Assembly (NCBI GenBank): GCA_965220265.1
Contig: CBDCPM010000004.1
Coordinates: forward strand, 3,038,001 to 3,102,000
Direction: 5' to 3'
Source of the DNA: Bin87 sp965220265
GTDB lineage: Bacteria; Chloroflexota; Dehalococcoidia; Lucifugimonadales; UBA3495
DNA length: 64,000 nucleotides
The notes beneath the pieces were generated by a model. That model saw only the letters and a program-made list of their open reading frames with translations. It was not told the DNA's origin and ran no database searches. Positions 8,451 through 17,100 of this stretch are shown piece after piece. Each line of letters opens with the position of its first letter. The stretch's first letter is position 1. The translations under genes and the position numbers were made by a program.

Positions 8451-8532
8451 CTAGTGTGGTGTAACTGAAGTAAGTAGTGAAAGGGTGGATGTTGAGTCAT
8501 CCTCCGGGTGAGTCGACCTGAGGGGGATGGCT

Positions 8533-9281
8533 ATGGCCATCGGACGACCAATGACCCCGCTAATTTTGGATTACGTGGAGCGGGAAACGCTGCCGCTGTG
8601 AGGCGTCGTCCGAAGACGGCGCAAGCTATGGTGCTGCGGGCCAGGATGATGTTGGCCTGCGCCGAAGGTGGCAGCAACACCGCGGTGGCTGTCGATCTGA
8701 GAGTGTCCGATGAGACGGTGGGGAAGTGGCGTTCCAGGTTCCTGGAACGGAGACTGGACGGCCTGTCGGACGAGCCACGCAGCGGCCGAGCCCGAGCGAT
8801 TACCGATGACGACGTGGAACGGGCGATTACCCTGGCGCTGGAGACCACGCCCAGGGACGCGACCTATTGGAGCACTCGATCCATGGCCCGACGCTGCAGC
8901 CTGAGCCATAACACGGACAGCCGTATCTGGCGGGCTTTCGGATTGCAACCCCACCGCACCGCACCTTCAAGTTGTCGTCGGACCCTTTCTTCATTGAGAA
9001 GGTGCGGGACATCGAATGTCTTATGTCTGGGGCTGTACCTGCCCTCCGGACCGTGCGTTGGTCCTGTGCGTGGACGAGAAGTCCCGGATCTAGGCGTTGG
9101 ACCGCACCCGTCCGCTGTTGCCTATGCGCTCAGGACAGGTGGAACGGCGCACCCACAATTACCTGCGCCACGAGACGGTATCCCGGTTCGCCGCCCTGGA
9201 CGCCGGCACCGGCAGGGTGATTAGTCGCTGCCACCAACGGCACCGCGCCGTGGAGTTTCGCAAGTTCCTCGTGCTAGTCAG
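8533..9281 (+). pseudogene. IS630-family transposase B, decayed and 3'-truncated
   Basis: The product belongs to a different IS630 branch from copies A, C, D and E. MAIGRPMTPLILDYVERE is followed by an early frame break, then AQAMVLRARMMLACAEGG, a helix-turn-helix RVSDETVGKWRSRFLERR, LDGLSDEPRSG, then more frameshifts before LCVDEKS with an in-frame stop, then RRTHNYLRHE and AALDAGTGRVI. It ends at about HRAVEFRKFLV, roughly 80 residues short. The region before the start (8455-8532) probably holds the left end of the element, abutting the CTAG of IS5 element G1. Confidence 0.75.
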
Positions 9282-9311
9282 GCCATTGACAAGGCTCGTC
9301 TACGTTGATTG

Positions 9312-9353
9312 GTAGGCTGCGGCCTACGTGCCAGCCCCTTCGGTAGGGGCTGG
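9312..9353 (+). terminator. Two consecutive hairpins
   Basis: GTAGGC...GCCTAC (9312-9327) is followed by a perfect nine-pair stem CCAGCCCCT/AGGGGCTGG (9331-9353) with a TCGGT loop. No long T run follows, so it could be a weak terminator or a leader structure just ahead of the small gene starting at 9377. Confidence 0.45.
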
Positions 9354-9376
9354 TAAACTTTAACTAGGAAAACAAC

Positions 9377-9634
9377 GTGATCACCTCTGAAACGCGGCTG
9401 CATCCTACTGATACGGTGCGCCGAAAGGCTCAAGAAATAGGCGTTTCGCTTGACGACGTGCTCAACGTGGTCCGGCAACGTGATCCCACGACCTGGCTAG
9501 GGAGGGCACTCAACCAGTAGTGGTATCAGGGCGATACCAGAGACGGCAGGACGATAAATGTGCTGGTGGAACACCGGACACCGCAGTACGCCCCTGTGGT
9601 TACCGTCAGAGAATGCCTCTCGCCAGAGGAGTGA
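9377..9634 (+). pseudogene. DUF4258-like small protein, amber-interrupted
   Basis: A frame from GTG at 9377 to TGA at 9632 encodes about 85 residues (ITSETRLHPTDTVRRKAQE, then DDVLNVVRQRD, then YQGDTRDGRTINVLVE, then APVVTVRECL). The general pattern of a small basic domain ending in a VVTVxxC-like strand is like DUF4258 proteins; I am only moderately sure of the family. An in-frame TAG at 9518-9520 interrupts it. It lies 3 bp upstream of the DUF2283-like gene, an arrangement common for DUF4258/DUF2283 pairs that resemble toxin-antitoxin modules. Confidence 0.5.
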
Positions 9635-9637
9635 AGA

Positions 9638-9865
9638 ATGGCTTTCAACATGGGTATCAATTACGATAATGAAGTGGACGTGCTATTTCTCAAGTTGCGC
9701 GACACTGAGTACAGCCACAGCCAGCAACCGGATGGCCCGCGCGGCGACAGGGACATCCTGTTCGATAAGAATGGCGACGTGCTGGGCGTCGAATTCCTGT
9801 ATGTGTCTAATGGCGTTGCCCTCGACGGCATCCCAGAACAAGACCTGCCCGAGATACAACGCCTC
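9638..9865 (+). pseudogene. DUF2283 family protein, 3' end lost to IS5
   Basis: Reads MAFNMGINYDNEVDVLFLK, then GDRDILFDKNGDVLGVEFLYVS, broken here as ILFDKNGDVLGVEFL. This is the standard DUF2283 signature: a short beta-rich protein with DxxVDxLxxxL near the start and DxxGxVxGIEIL later. The function of the family is unknown. The frame enters IS5 element I after LPEIQRLL, so the last few residues (about 10-15) are replaced by element-encoded VPILIIRRL. GAGGAG lies 9 bp upstream of the ATG. Confidence 0.72.
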
Positions 9866-9868
9866 TTA

Positions 9869-10839
9869 GTGCCTATCCTAATAATCCGGCGGCTCTGAGG
9901 GCGATGAGGGCGCAGGCGAAGTGAAGAAAGGCGATGTAGTTGTCGGGGGACTTGTCCCAACGAACCAGAATGCGCCGGAAACGGTTCAGCCAACTATGGG
10001 TGCGTTCCACCACCCAACGCCGGGCTTTGAAACCGGCCTCCCGCTTGATGGCTTGAGCCTCTTCGCCTCGACTGCGGATGTGGGCCGTGAAGCCGAACTC
10101 GTCCAGGGTGCGGCGCACCTCTGCGAAGTCGTAGCCCTTGTCCAGGCACATCCCCTGGGGATGCTCTGGGCTGGGCGCCGGTCGGGATACCGCCACGCTG
10201 TCCACCGTGGCCCACACCAGCTTCATGTCGTGGCGGTTGGCCCCGTCCACCGCCAAGCCCACTGGAATGCCCGACGCTTCAGTCAACAGGCTGCGCTTGA
10301 CCCCCCGCTTGCCTCGGTCGGTGGGGTTGGCGCCAGTTTTTTCCCCCACCCAGGGGCGACTTGGTCATGGCCCCGTCCATACTCAGCCAACTCCAGTCCA
10401 GACCCTGCAGTTCGTCGTAGCGCTCCAGTCCCACCCGCCACAACTCCAGGAACACCCCAGCGGCAACCCACTCCTGAAAGCGCAGGTGCGCGGTGGACCC
10501 GGAACAGATCCCCGTGGCGTCCAAGGCCTTCCACTGGCAACCGGTGCGCAACACGTAGAAGATGCCGTTGGCGCAGGTGCGGTCGGGAACCCGGGGACGG
10601 CCGCCCCCAAACCGATGGGTGTTCACACGCTTGGGGATCAGGGGCTCCAGCACTGCCCAGAGTCCGTCGGAAATCTGGAAACCGCCGGTGGTGGGATTGG
10701 TCTTGTTGGCTAGGCCAGCCCGCTTGGGACGTGGCGGCTTGGGGTCTTTCGCTTTGGTCATGGCCCCAGTCTAAACGTAACCCCACCTGGGCTTCCCAGA
10801 ACGGGAGCGCGAGTTTTCACGAGTTATTAGGATAGGCAC
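9869..10839 (-). mobile_element. IS5-family element I (971 bp)
   Basis: Inverted ends GTGCCTATCCTAATAA and TTATTAGGATAGGCAC are flanked by a TTA duplication (9866-9868, 10840-10842), matching the 3-bp TNA duplication of several IS5 groups. Four copies of this 971-bp family are present: here, 45044, 48434 and 53966. This copy and 48434 are nearly identical; they differ visibly only in a short stretch near 10300. Confidence 0.9.
9873..10761 (-). CDS. IS5-family transposase, two frames joined by frameshift
   Basis: The first frame begins MTKAKDPKPPRPKRAG and carries the first catalytic aspartate in LSMDGAMTKSP. After the G5A6 run (10337-10347) the second frame continues with GEKTGANPTDRGKRG, the second aspartate in CLDKGYDFAEV and the glutamate in VVERTHSWLNRFRR. 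All four copies keep the frame switch at the same place, so it is most likely programmed. This copy has no other lesion and should be active. Confidence 0.85.
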
Positions 10840-10842
10840 TTA

Positions 10843-11223
10843 GTTGAGGCTGGAGTTTCTGTAAAAACACCCGCTCCCGCGTGAACTTGCATTACGCGGT
10901 AAGCTGGCCGTTGCCCGTGATGGGACGAATGCCTATCGCCGGTTTTTGTTTTCGCGCGACTTTTGCAAGTTCGCCCGGTGCAGCAGGTCAATTCGCAGGC
11001 CAATCGGTAGAACGGCCGTTTTGCAAGTCGCTCGGATCTCAGCAAGCTCGCGGCACGTCTGGAAGAGTGCTAGTGTCCCGACCTGGAGCACGAGAAGGTG
11101 CTACGCTCCATGAAGCTGTTTGCCAACGGGGTCATGCCCCGCGTGAAATAGGAAGCGTTTTCGGCGTTACAATAGCGGCGTCAACCAATGAGACCCCTTC
11201 CAAACGACAAGGAGGCCAGAAGC
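10843..11223. other. Upstream region of the NHL gene; no gene seen
   Basis: No open frame is convincing. The stretch ends with AAGGAGGCC at 11208-11216, the ribosome-binding site of the next gene. No clear promoter pair could be assigned by eye. Confidence 0.4.
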
Positions 11224-12102
11224 ATGACGACAGTAGGAAGCGGAAAGTATACCTATGAAACGGTGGAAAACTGGGCCAAACTGCCCGAGGGAGAGTCCTT
11301 CGCCATGGTCAGCGCCGTGGCCACCGACTCCCAGGACCGGGTGTTCGCCTTCCAGCGCAAGGACCCGCCCGTCCTCATCTTCGACCGGGACGGCAACCTG
11401 CTGGACAGCTGGGGGAACGGCGCGTTCTCCTTCGCCCACGGCATCTACATCGAGGACGACACGGTTTACCTGACCGACCGGGACAGCTCCGTCTGCCTGG
11501 TCTACACCATCGACGGCAAGCCCATCCAGATGTTGGGTCGCCACGGCGTCCACTCGGACACCGGCTGCGAAAACCCGGGCGACCTTTGCCCCCGGGCCGC
11601 CGGCCCCTTCAACTACCCCGCGGAACTGGTCCCGTCGCCCTCGGGCGACCTGTACGTGGCCGACGGCTACCGCAACGCCCGCGTCCACCGGTTCAGCTGG
11701 GACGGTCAACTCAAGCAGTCCTGGGGACAACCGGGGAAGAGTGAGCCAGGGCACTTCCACCTTCCCCACAGCCTCCTGATCCACAACGACACGATCTTCC
11801 TCTGTGACCGGGAGAATCACCGGATGCAGCTCTTCAACCTGGACGGCGAGTTCATCACCATCTGGGACGACATCCAGCGGCCCATGGACATCTCCGTGGA
11901 CAGCGAGGGCGTCCTGTACGTCAGCGAGGGCAGCGTCAACGATTCTTCGGCCCGGGTCAGCGTGCTGGACACCACCGGGAACGTACTGAGCCGCTTCGAC
12001 TGCCGCGGCCCCGGACACGGTAGCTGGGTCGACTCTCGCGGCGACATCTACGTCGGGTTGAGCGACGGCACAGGTATCGACAAATTCGTTCGCCAAGGGT
12101 AG
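11224..12102 (+). CDS. NHL-repeat beta-propeller protein
   Basis: A 292-residue soluble protein, built of six NHL-type blades. Typical blade motifs are VFAFQRKDPPVLIFDRDGN in parts (FAFQRKDPP, IFDRDGNLL), GIYIEDDTVYLTDR, GDLYVADGYRNARVHRF, DTIFLCDRENHRMQLFNLDG in parts (FLCDRENHR, LFNLDGEF), and GVLYVSEGS. This resembles the peptidyl-hydroxyglycine alpha-amidating lyase-like and 6-bladed lyase groups often found in environmental bacteria, where the substrate is usually unknown. No signal peptide. AGGAGG is correctly placed before the ATG at 11224. A strong hairpin follows at 12144-12182, so it is probably monocistronic. Confidence 0.85.
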   Translation: MTTVGSGKYTYETVENWAKLPEGESFAMVSAVATDSQDRVFAFQRKDPPVLIFDRDGNLLDSWGNGAFSFAHGIYIEDDTVYLTDRDSSVCLVYTIDGKPIQMLGRHGVHSDTGCENPGDLCPRAAGPFNYPAELVPSPSGDLYVADGYRNARVHRFSWDGQLKQSWGQPGKSEPGHFHLPHSLLIHNDTIFLCDRENHRMQLFNLDGEFITIWDDIQRPMDISVDSEGVLYVSEGSVNDSSARVSVLDTTGNVLSRFDCRGPGHGSWVDSRGDIYVGLSDGTGIDKFVRQG

Positions 12103-12143
12103 CTCGGTCGGACCCCGTGGAATTAAGGAACCGGACCCGCGGT

Positions 12144-12182
12144 AACACACCGGCCGGAGCGGTCCGCTCTGGCCGGTGTGTT
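12144..12182 (+). terminator. Strong hairpin after NHL gene
   Basis: AACACACCGGCC (12144-12155) pairs perfectly with GGCCGGTGTGTT (12171-12182), and the 15-nt loop contains a second small palindrome (AGCGG/CCGCT). It begins 42 bp after the stop codon and is followed by a short GT-rich tract, consistent with a factor-independent terminator. Confidence 0.7.
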
Positions 12183-12324
12183 GTTGGAACGGCCAGCAGC
12201 GTGCAATTAACGCGCGATGAAGCCAATCCTCTACTCCTCTGAAATATAGGCGGGCGCAACGTGCCACACATGGGGCACAGGGGGGAATGGGTGGCGATGG
12301 AAAAGGGTTACGGCCGCCAAACCG

Positions 12325-12694
12325 GGCACACGCCCCGACTACCGCACCATCCGCAACAGGGACGACGACTAGCTCATCGATCGGACCCGTCCGGATGCAC
12401 GAGACCTTCACCGGCATCGAAGGCAACAATGCTCAGGAAATCGCGGTCCAAGAAAGCACGGGCCACATCGTTGACCCCTTTTTGGAGAACCTGTCTCGCA
12501 GCGACATGGCCATTGTCAACGCCTGCCACTTCCCGCTGGAGGTCACCCGCACCGTCGCCGACGAAGACGACCTACCCGGCACTGCCATCAGCTACTACAA
12601 AATCCGTGCCATCGAAGGGCTGCTCTGCCGCGGCGCCGAGCGGAGGGACGCCATTCTGGACGAGATGTATCCCGCAGGGGACAATGGGGCTTAG
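12325..12694 (+). pseudogene. Rieske-type aromatic oxygenase alpha subunit, C-terminal remnant
   Basis: Reading starts as RPDYRTIRNRDDD, followed by an in-frame TAG, then LIDRTRPDA, a frameshift, and ETFTGIEGNNAQEIAVQES then GHIVDPFLENLSRSD. The GIEGxNxQDxAxQESMGPIxDR-type pattern is characteristic of phthalate-dioxygenase-like Rieske oxygenases, just after the catalytic domain. The Rieske centre and most of the catalytic domain are gone. The end is TAG at 12692-12694. Confidence 0.68.
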
Positions 12695-12773
12695 GCATCC
12701 GGCGGGGACCTACAAGGGCTCGGGGCTACGGAGAAAGCCGGGTTTTAGTTGGTCAACCTCGCCCAGGCAAATC

Positions 12774-12803
12774 AGGACGGCGGGGAACAACCCCCGCCGT
12801 CCT
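12774..12803. terminator. Bidirectional hairpin terminator
   Basis: AGGACGGCGGGG (12774-12785) pairs perfectly with CCCCGCCGTCCT (12792-12803). It lies between the Rieske remnant and the converging VOC gene, so it may serve both strands. TAGTTTG follows on the plus side. Confidence 0.7.
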
Positions 12804-12852
12804 AGTTTGCTCAGCCATTTTACGGGGATTTACAGCTAACGTTGTTTAGTCG

Positions 12853-13377
12853 TCAGAGCCTACCGGCCTTCTTGTCCATAAAGTCCTTGATTGCGTCGGC
12901 GTATTCTGCCCTGGGAAACTGCTCCCCGTTGGGAACTTTCATGCCGTCGCAGAAGATCTCCAGCCGGTTGCCGTCCGGGTCCAGGAAGTAGAAGGAGCGG
13001 CTGCCACTGCCTTCCAAGTTCCCGCCGGCCTCGATGCCGTGGGTCAGCGGGCCGCTGACGATCTCCGCACCGTGGGTGTGGATGTGGGCCAGAGCCTTCA
13101 TGAATTCGTCACGGTTTTCCACTTCAAAGGCCACCTGCTGCACCAGCCGGGCCTGCCCAGGAACGTTCTCGGAAACGTCCACGCCTTCGGGAGCAGTGGC
13201 GATGACGAAATCATGGTGGGTCTCGTCAAACCGCAGGAAGGCTGTCTCGGCCCCGTCGGGCCGGCTGCGGCGGGAAGTCACCTTGCAGCCCAGCACCTTG
13301 GTGTAAAACTCGAAAGACCGCTCAAAATCGGAAACCAGAATCCCCACATGTCCAACGCGCTTGATCTGAATGCCCAT
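12853..13377 (-). CDS. VOC family (glyoxalase-like) protein
   Basis: A 174-residue protein with a single vicinal-oxygen-chelate domain. The N-terminal half has VGHVGILVSDFERSFEFYTK (GHVGILVSD, FYTKVLG) with a likely metal-binding histidine in GHVGI. The C-terminal half has RSFYFLDPDGNRLEIFCD, where the glutamate of RLEIF is the usual ligand. It might be a dioxygenase, isomerase or detoxification enzyme; sequence alone does not decide. AGGAGG stands upstream of the ATG on the minus strand (13385-13390). Confidence 0.85.
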   Translation of the reverse strand: MGIQIKRVGHVGILVSDFERSFEFYTKVLGCKVTSRRSRPDGAETAFLRFDETHHDFVIATAPEGVDVSENVPGQARLVQQVAFEVENRDEFMKALAHIHTHGAEIVSGPLTHGIEAGGNLEGSGSRSFYFLDPDGNRLEIFCDGMKVPNGEQFPRAEYADAIKDFMDKKAGRL

Positions 13378-13399
13378 AACAAGTTCCTCCTATCCAAAA

Positions 13400-13800
13400 C
13401 TCGGTAGAGTCCAGGACCGGTGCAGGTTATCCCACTCCATCGGAAGAGGAGTGGATTGGTCCAAATTATATACTCTGGGTAGAAGACCTGTCCGCCCGAT
13501 TTGACCGTTGAACAGAGCAATCACGTCTTCAATATCTACAATATGAACTGGCGTATTGCATCCTAAATGTCAATAACATTGGCCAGCATCTGTGGTTTGA
13601 ATGTGATAGAAAACCCGCCAACAGGTCGATATTTGCGTCTCTGATGCTGTAACTGCCCGTTCTCAGGCGATGTGAGGCTACCCGAACTCGCACTCCCCGG
13701 GATTTTGCCTGTCACCAAAATTAGACGCGATTGCCCTGCCCAGCAGTGCCATTGGTGACACGTGGGGTCAAGGAGCTGGGGTATACGCCAAGAATATTCT
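13400..13800. other. Intergenic region between divergent genes
   Basis: AT-richer than its neighbours, lying between the VOC gene (minus) and the DtxR-like gene (plus), so both promoters should be here. I cannot assign a confident promoter or operator. No open frame is supported. Confidence 0.4.
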
Positions 13801-13822
13801 TGCATTGCTGTCAGGATCAACT

Positions 13823-14619
13823 GTGCCACGCCCACGCAAATCAACCGCCAGCTCCAGCCTCCGAGAGCGCCGGCCCAATGTCCCCGACCGGCTATCGCCG
13901 GTAACGGAGAACTACCTTCTGCCTCTGTACAAAATGTGGGAAGGCTCGGAATCCCCTACACTGACCCAACTGACGGAAGCGCTGCGGCAGCTGCCTCCGA
14001 CCGAGGGTTTGGGGACGTCGGTACCGTCGGTTGCCGGGATGCTGCGACGGATGCGGAACCAGGGACTGGTCGACGTTGGCGGGGACAAACGCATCCGCCT
14101 TACCGGTCGAGGAAAGCAGGAGGGCGAGAGCATCGCCCAGCGCCACAGGTTGGCGGAATGGATGGTCGTGCGCCTTTTGGGGATGGATCTGCACGAGGCC
14201 CACACCGAGGCTCACCAATTGGAACACGGTATGTCATCGGCTATGGTGGCCAAGCTCCAGGACCGACTGGGTAATCCCACCCACTCGCCCTTCGGGTGGC
14301 CATACCGGGGAGCGGGGCCACCGGGTCAACGCCGGGAGCGGTCACCCTAGATAGTGTGGTCGCCGTGACGTGCTATGTCGTCGACCGTGTACCCGAGGAG
14401 AACACTGAATTGCTGAAGTTTCTGGACGGAACCCGGCTGGTGCCAGGACAACGGATGACCCTGCTGGAGGCTATACCCTATCTGGGCGTGATGCAGGTGG
14501 AGACGGAGGTGGACCGGGTGTCCATCGGCTACGACGTGGCCCGGCAGATTGTGGGTGCGCCCAGTCGACTTGTGATGACGACGATACGACGTCGTAAGCG
14601 GACGACCATGCAGCGTTAG
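13823..14619 (+). pseudogene. DtxR/MntR-like metal-dependent regulator, frameshifted
   Basis: From GTG at 13823 the frame reads a winged helix (SPVTENYLLPLYKMWEG, then SVPSVAGMLRRMRNQGLVD, LTGRGKQEGESIAQRHRLAE) and the metal-binding/dimerisation domain (LLGMDLHEAHTEAHQLEHGMS, containing LHEAH and EHGMS). Near 14300, where such proteins have HCPHGxxIPG, one base is gained, and the rest (IPGSGATG, then a FeoA-like SH3 domain TCYVVDRVPEE...RMTLLEAIPYLG) continues in another frame to 14619. It would have been an iron or manganese sensor. Its position next to the HTTM/imelysin/DUF1111 genes fits control of an iron-acquisition cluster. Confidence 0.78.
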
Positions 14620-14620
14620 C

Positions 14621-14647
14621 CGCACGGGCCCGTCGGGGCCTGTGCGT
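14621..14647 (+). terminator. GC-rich hairpin after DtxR-like gene
   Basis: GCACGGGCCC and GGGGCCTGTGC form an imperfect stem directly after the stop codon, followed by GTCCG without a T run. It could be a weak terminator. Confidence 0.4.
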
Positions 14648-14742
14648 CCGCCTCATTCGCACGGCCGTATCCTAGTCCCACCGGCCCTCATTACCCTGCT
14701 TGGTGAACGCCCCAGATATGTATCGACCTCTTTGGGTTGACC

Positions 14743-15540
14743 ATGGCGTCCTATTTCCCGGGTTTGGCCGCCGCCGGCAACACATTTGAGAACCGCCGCG
14801 TTGACGGAGCGTCGGTCGCCGCGTTCCGAGTTTTCTTCGGTCTGCTCGGGCTGGCGGTGGTCATTCGCTTTTTCGTCCACGGTCGGATCGGCCCGCTCTA
14901 TGTCGATCCGACGCATCACTTCACCTACTTGGGATTCGGATGGGTACAACCGTGGCCCGATTGGCGGATGTACACCCACTTCGCCGTTGTGGGCCTGCTC
15001 AGCCTGGGCATAGTGGTCGGGTGTCGTCCTCGGCTATGCGCGGTTTTGTTCTGCATCGGTTTCACCTATATGGCATTGGTCGATCGCACTACGTACTGCA
15101 ACCACCACTACCTGATGAACCTGGTCAGCCTGCTGCTGGCCATCTTGCCGTGGCAACGTAATGCGGTACCCTTGCGGACAATCCGGGTTCTTCGCGCGCA
15201 AATCGGCATCGTGTACTTATTCGCCGGCATGGCCAAGCTGAACCCCGACTGGCTGTTTGATGCGTTATCGATGCGCATCTGGATGTACCAGCACGGCGAT
15301 CTGCTGTTGATCGGCACGCTGCTGCAGGAAACGTGGGTCGCGTACGCGATGAGCTGGGGCGGCGCCCTGTTCGACTCTGCGGTTGTCCCTGCGCTGGTTT
15401 GGCAACCCGCCCGTCTGGTCGCCTACATCTTGCTGCTCGCGTTCCACCTGACCACCTGGGTTCTGTTCCCTCAGTTGGTCATTTTCCCGTGGCTGATGAT
15501 CGGGTTGTCCCTGATATTTTCCGACTCGGAGTGGGCGCGC
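14743..15540 (+). pseudogene. HTTM (vitamin K-dependent carboxylase-like) membrane protein, 3'-truncated
   Basis: About 266 residues of an HTTM domain protein. Several hydrophobic helices are evident (SVAAFRVFFGLLGLAVVIRF in parts, AVVGLLSLGIVVG, LMNLVSLLLAILP). Characteristic motifs are PLYVDPTHHFTYLGFGWVQP (short forms YVDPTHHFTY, GFGWVQPWP) and IGIVYLFAGMAKLNPDW, which aligns with the lysine-containing active-site segment of gamma-carboxylase. The domain stops after IFSDSEW near 15540, where the sequence changes to the antisense of an imelysin gene; the frame runs on to 15792. The 3' end has been lost at a rearrangement junction. ATG at 14743 (MASYFPG) is chosen over the TTG 6 bp upstream. 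Confidence 0.75.
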
Positions 15541-16038
15541 TGCAATTCCTGCATCCTCCGATGGGCAGCTCGGACCGGTTCAGGGTCAGCCAACAGAGTG
15601 GATTGCAACGGTTCTTTCAGTTCGTTGATCGCTGCCAACAATGCGGTGAAATGGCCGCGCATTCGTTCGTCGGCATCTCTGGATATGCCGATTACCAGGA
15701 CGCTCACCCCCTGCCCGGATGCAGTACCGGCGCACAGGTACACATCCTGCATACCCAAGACCTGGTTTCGCAGATCGGCAACGGCATTTTGACCGCAGGA
15801 GCCGGGGATAGCCGACGGGTCGGGCAAGCCTGCGTCAGAGCCCAGCGCATTGGCCAGCGTCATGTCTGCGACGCTGCGGGTTAGAAACACAGAAGTTTGC
15901 ACCACCTCGTCTACTGCTTGTTGATCCAGTAGTGAAATGTTTCCGGTGCCATTGAGGTAGGTGGCGTAGCTGCGGCCATCCGTGCCGTCGCCCGTCCAGT
16001 CGCTGAGGACGTTGGCCGTTTCATCGGCCACCACCCCC
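15537..16038 (-). pseudogene. Imelysin-like lipoprotein, C-terminal segment
   Basis: The minus strand reads VADETANVLSDWTGD, then YATYLNGTGNISLLDQQAVDE, then ISRDADERMRGHFTALLAA, then HRRMQELQ, the C-terminal part of an imelysin (peptidase M75/ICMP) protein. It continues the N-terminal segment at 17101-17620, from which it is separated by IS5 element H and MITE-1 copy 2. After MQELQ the usual 20-25 final residues (a VLGVTVGFSDxDGD-like end) are missing, replaced at about 15537 by the truncated HTTM gene in opposite orientation. Confidence 0.75.
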
Positions 16039-16042
16039 CTAG

Positions 16043-16884
16043 GGGGTGTCGTCAAAACAGTGAGAGGGTGGTAAATTGCCGGTAACAGGGAGAGTGTGGA
16101 AGGTGGTGAGTATGACGGCAGCGCACCGGCGCCACGATATGACAGACGGTGTTTGGGAGCGGCTGAGGCTGTACCTGCCCGGGGGAGCAGGCAAGAGAGG
16201 TCGGCCGGCCCATGACAACCGGCGGTTTATCGACGCCGTTTGCTGGGTTCTGCGCACCGGCGCTCCCTGGCGCGATTTGCCCCCGGACTACGGAGACTGG
16301 AAGAACACCCACCGCCGCTTCTGCCGCTGGCGGGACCGAGGTGTGTGGGCCGGACTGTTGGAGGAAGTGATGGATGACCCTGATTTCGAATGGCTGATGA
16401 TAGACGCCAGCTACATCAAGGCCCATCCCCACAGTGCCGGCGCTCGGGGCGGAAATCAGGCTATTGCCCGCACCAAAGGGGGCTGAACAGCAAGTTGCAC
16501 CTGGCGGTGGACTCCCACGGAATGCCGGTAAGGCTGGCGGTTACTGGAGGCACGGTGGCCGACTGCTCTTTGGCGTTGCCCCTGATCGAGGGTATAGAGG
16601 CGGAGTGTCTGCTGGCGGACAAAGCCTATGACACCAATGAGATCATAGCCACCGCTCGGGCATCGGGAATGAACCCAGTGATACCGCCCAAAAGCAACCG
16701 GAGAGAAAAGCGGGACTACGACCAGGCACTGTACAAGTTGCGGCACTTGGTGGAGAACGGATTCTTGGACTTCAAGCAGTGGCGCGGAGTGGCGACCCGT
16801 TATGCCAAGAGAGCGGCGTCATACCTGGCCATTTGCCAACTCCGGGCAGTGATGATCTGGAGCAAACTCTTTTGACGACACCCC
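16043..16884 (+). mobile_element. IS5-family (IS427-like) element H (842 bp)
   Basis: Inverted ends GGGGTGTCGTCAAAA and TTTTGACGACACCCC are flanked by CTAG on both sides (16039-16042, 16885-16888). It lies in the imelysin gene. The right CTAG is also the left target site of MITE-1 copy 2, so the two elements are stacked with only the shared tetranucleotide between them. Confidence 0.88.
16112..16875 (+). CDS. IS5-family transposase, two frames joined by -1 frameshift
   Basis: The first frame starts MTAAHRRHDMTDGVWERL and contains the first catalytic aspartate in LMIDASYIKAHP. Near the AAAGGGGG run at 16476-16483 it passes to the -1 frame (LNSKLHLAVDSHGMP), with the second aspartate in LLADKAYDTNE and the glutamate in LRHLVENGFLDFKQ. 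The layout matches the programmed-frameshift transposases of this IS5 group. No other lesion is seen. Confidence 0.83.
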
Positions 16885-16888
16885 CTAG

Positions 16889-17096
16889 TACTACAGTCGC
16901 GCTTCAAGGGAAGGACTCATATCACTGACCGTGCCCGAAGTTAGACGGCTGTCATGCAGGCTGCTGTGACTACTTTATGAGAGTGCTGACCTGCCTATCC
17001 GGTAGCCGTGGTGGAGCTGGCGGCACCAAGCCCGAGCCTGGGAATCCGTTACAAGAGGCACTTTCAGAGGCCCGCAATTCAAGTGCAACTGTAATA
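16889..17096 (+). mobile_element. MITE-1 copy 2 (208 bp)
   Basis: Same length and ends as the other three copies, in the opposite orientation to copy 1; CTAG duplications at 16885-16888 and 17097-17100. It sits in the imelysin coding region immediately after the YLTG codons. Confidence 0.88.
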
Positions 17097-17100
17097 CTAG

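Noticed and set aside
9921..10835. 304-codon plus-strand frame over IS5 element I (also over K, and similar in J and L)
   Set aside because: Antisense of the transposase; repeated only because the element is repeated.
11167..12429. 420-codon minus-strand frame opposite the NHL gene
   Set aside because: Antisense shadow; the plus-strand protein has clear NHL blades and an AGGAGG site.
13805..14350. Complete DtxR regulator
   Set aside because: The frame loses homology after about residue 150, and the SH3-like domain continues in another frame, so it is frameshifted.
14743..15792. 351-codon HTTM protein taken to its stop codon
   Set aside because: After about 15540 the residues are antisense to imelysin coding sequence and have no HTTM character, so the true domain is truncated.
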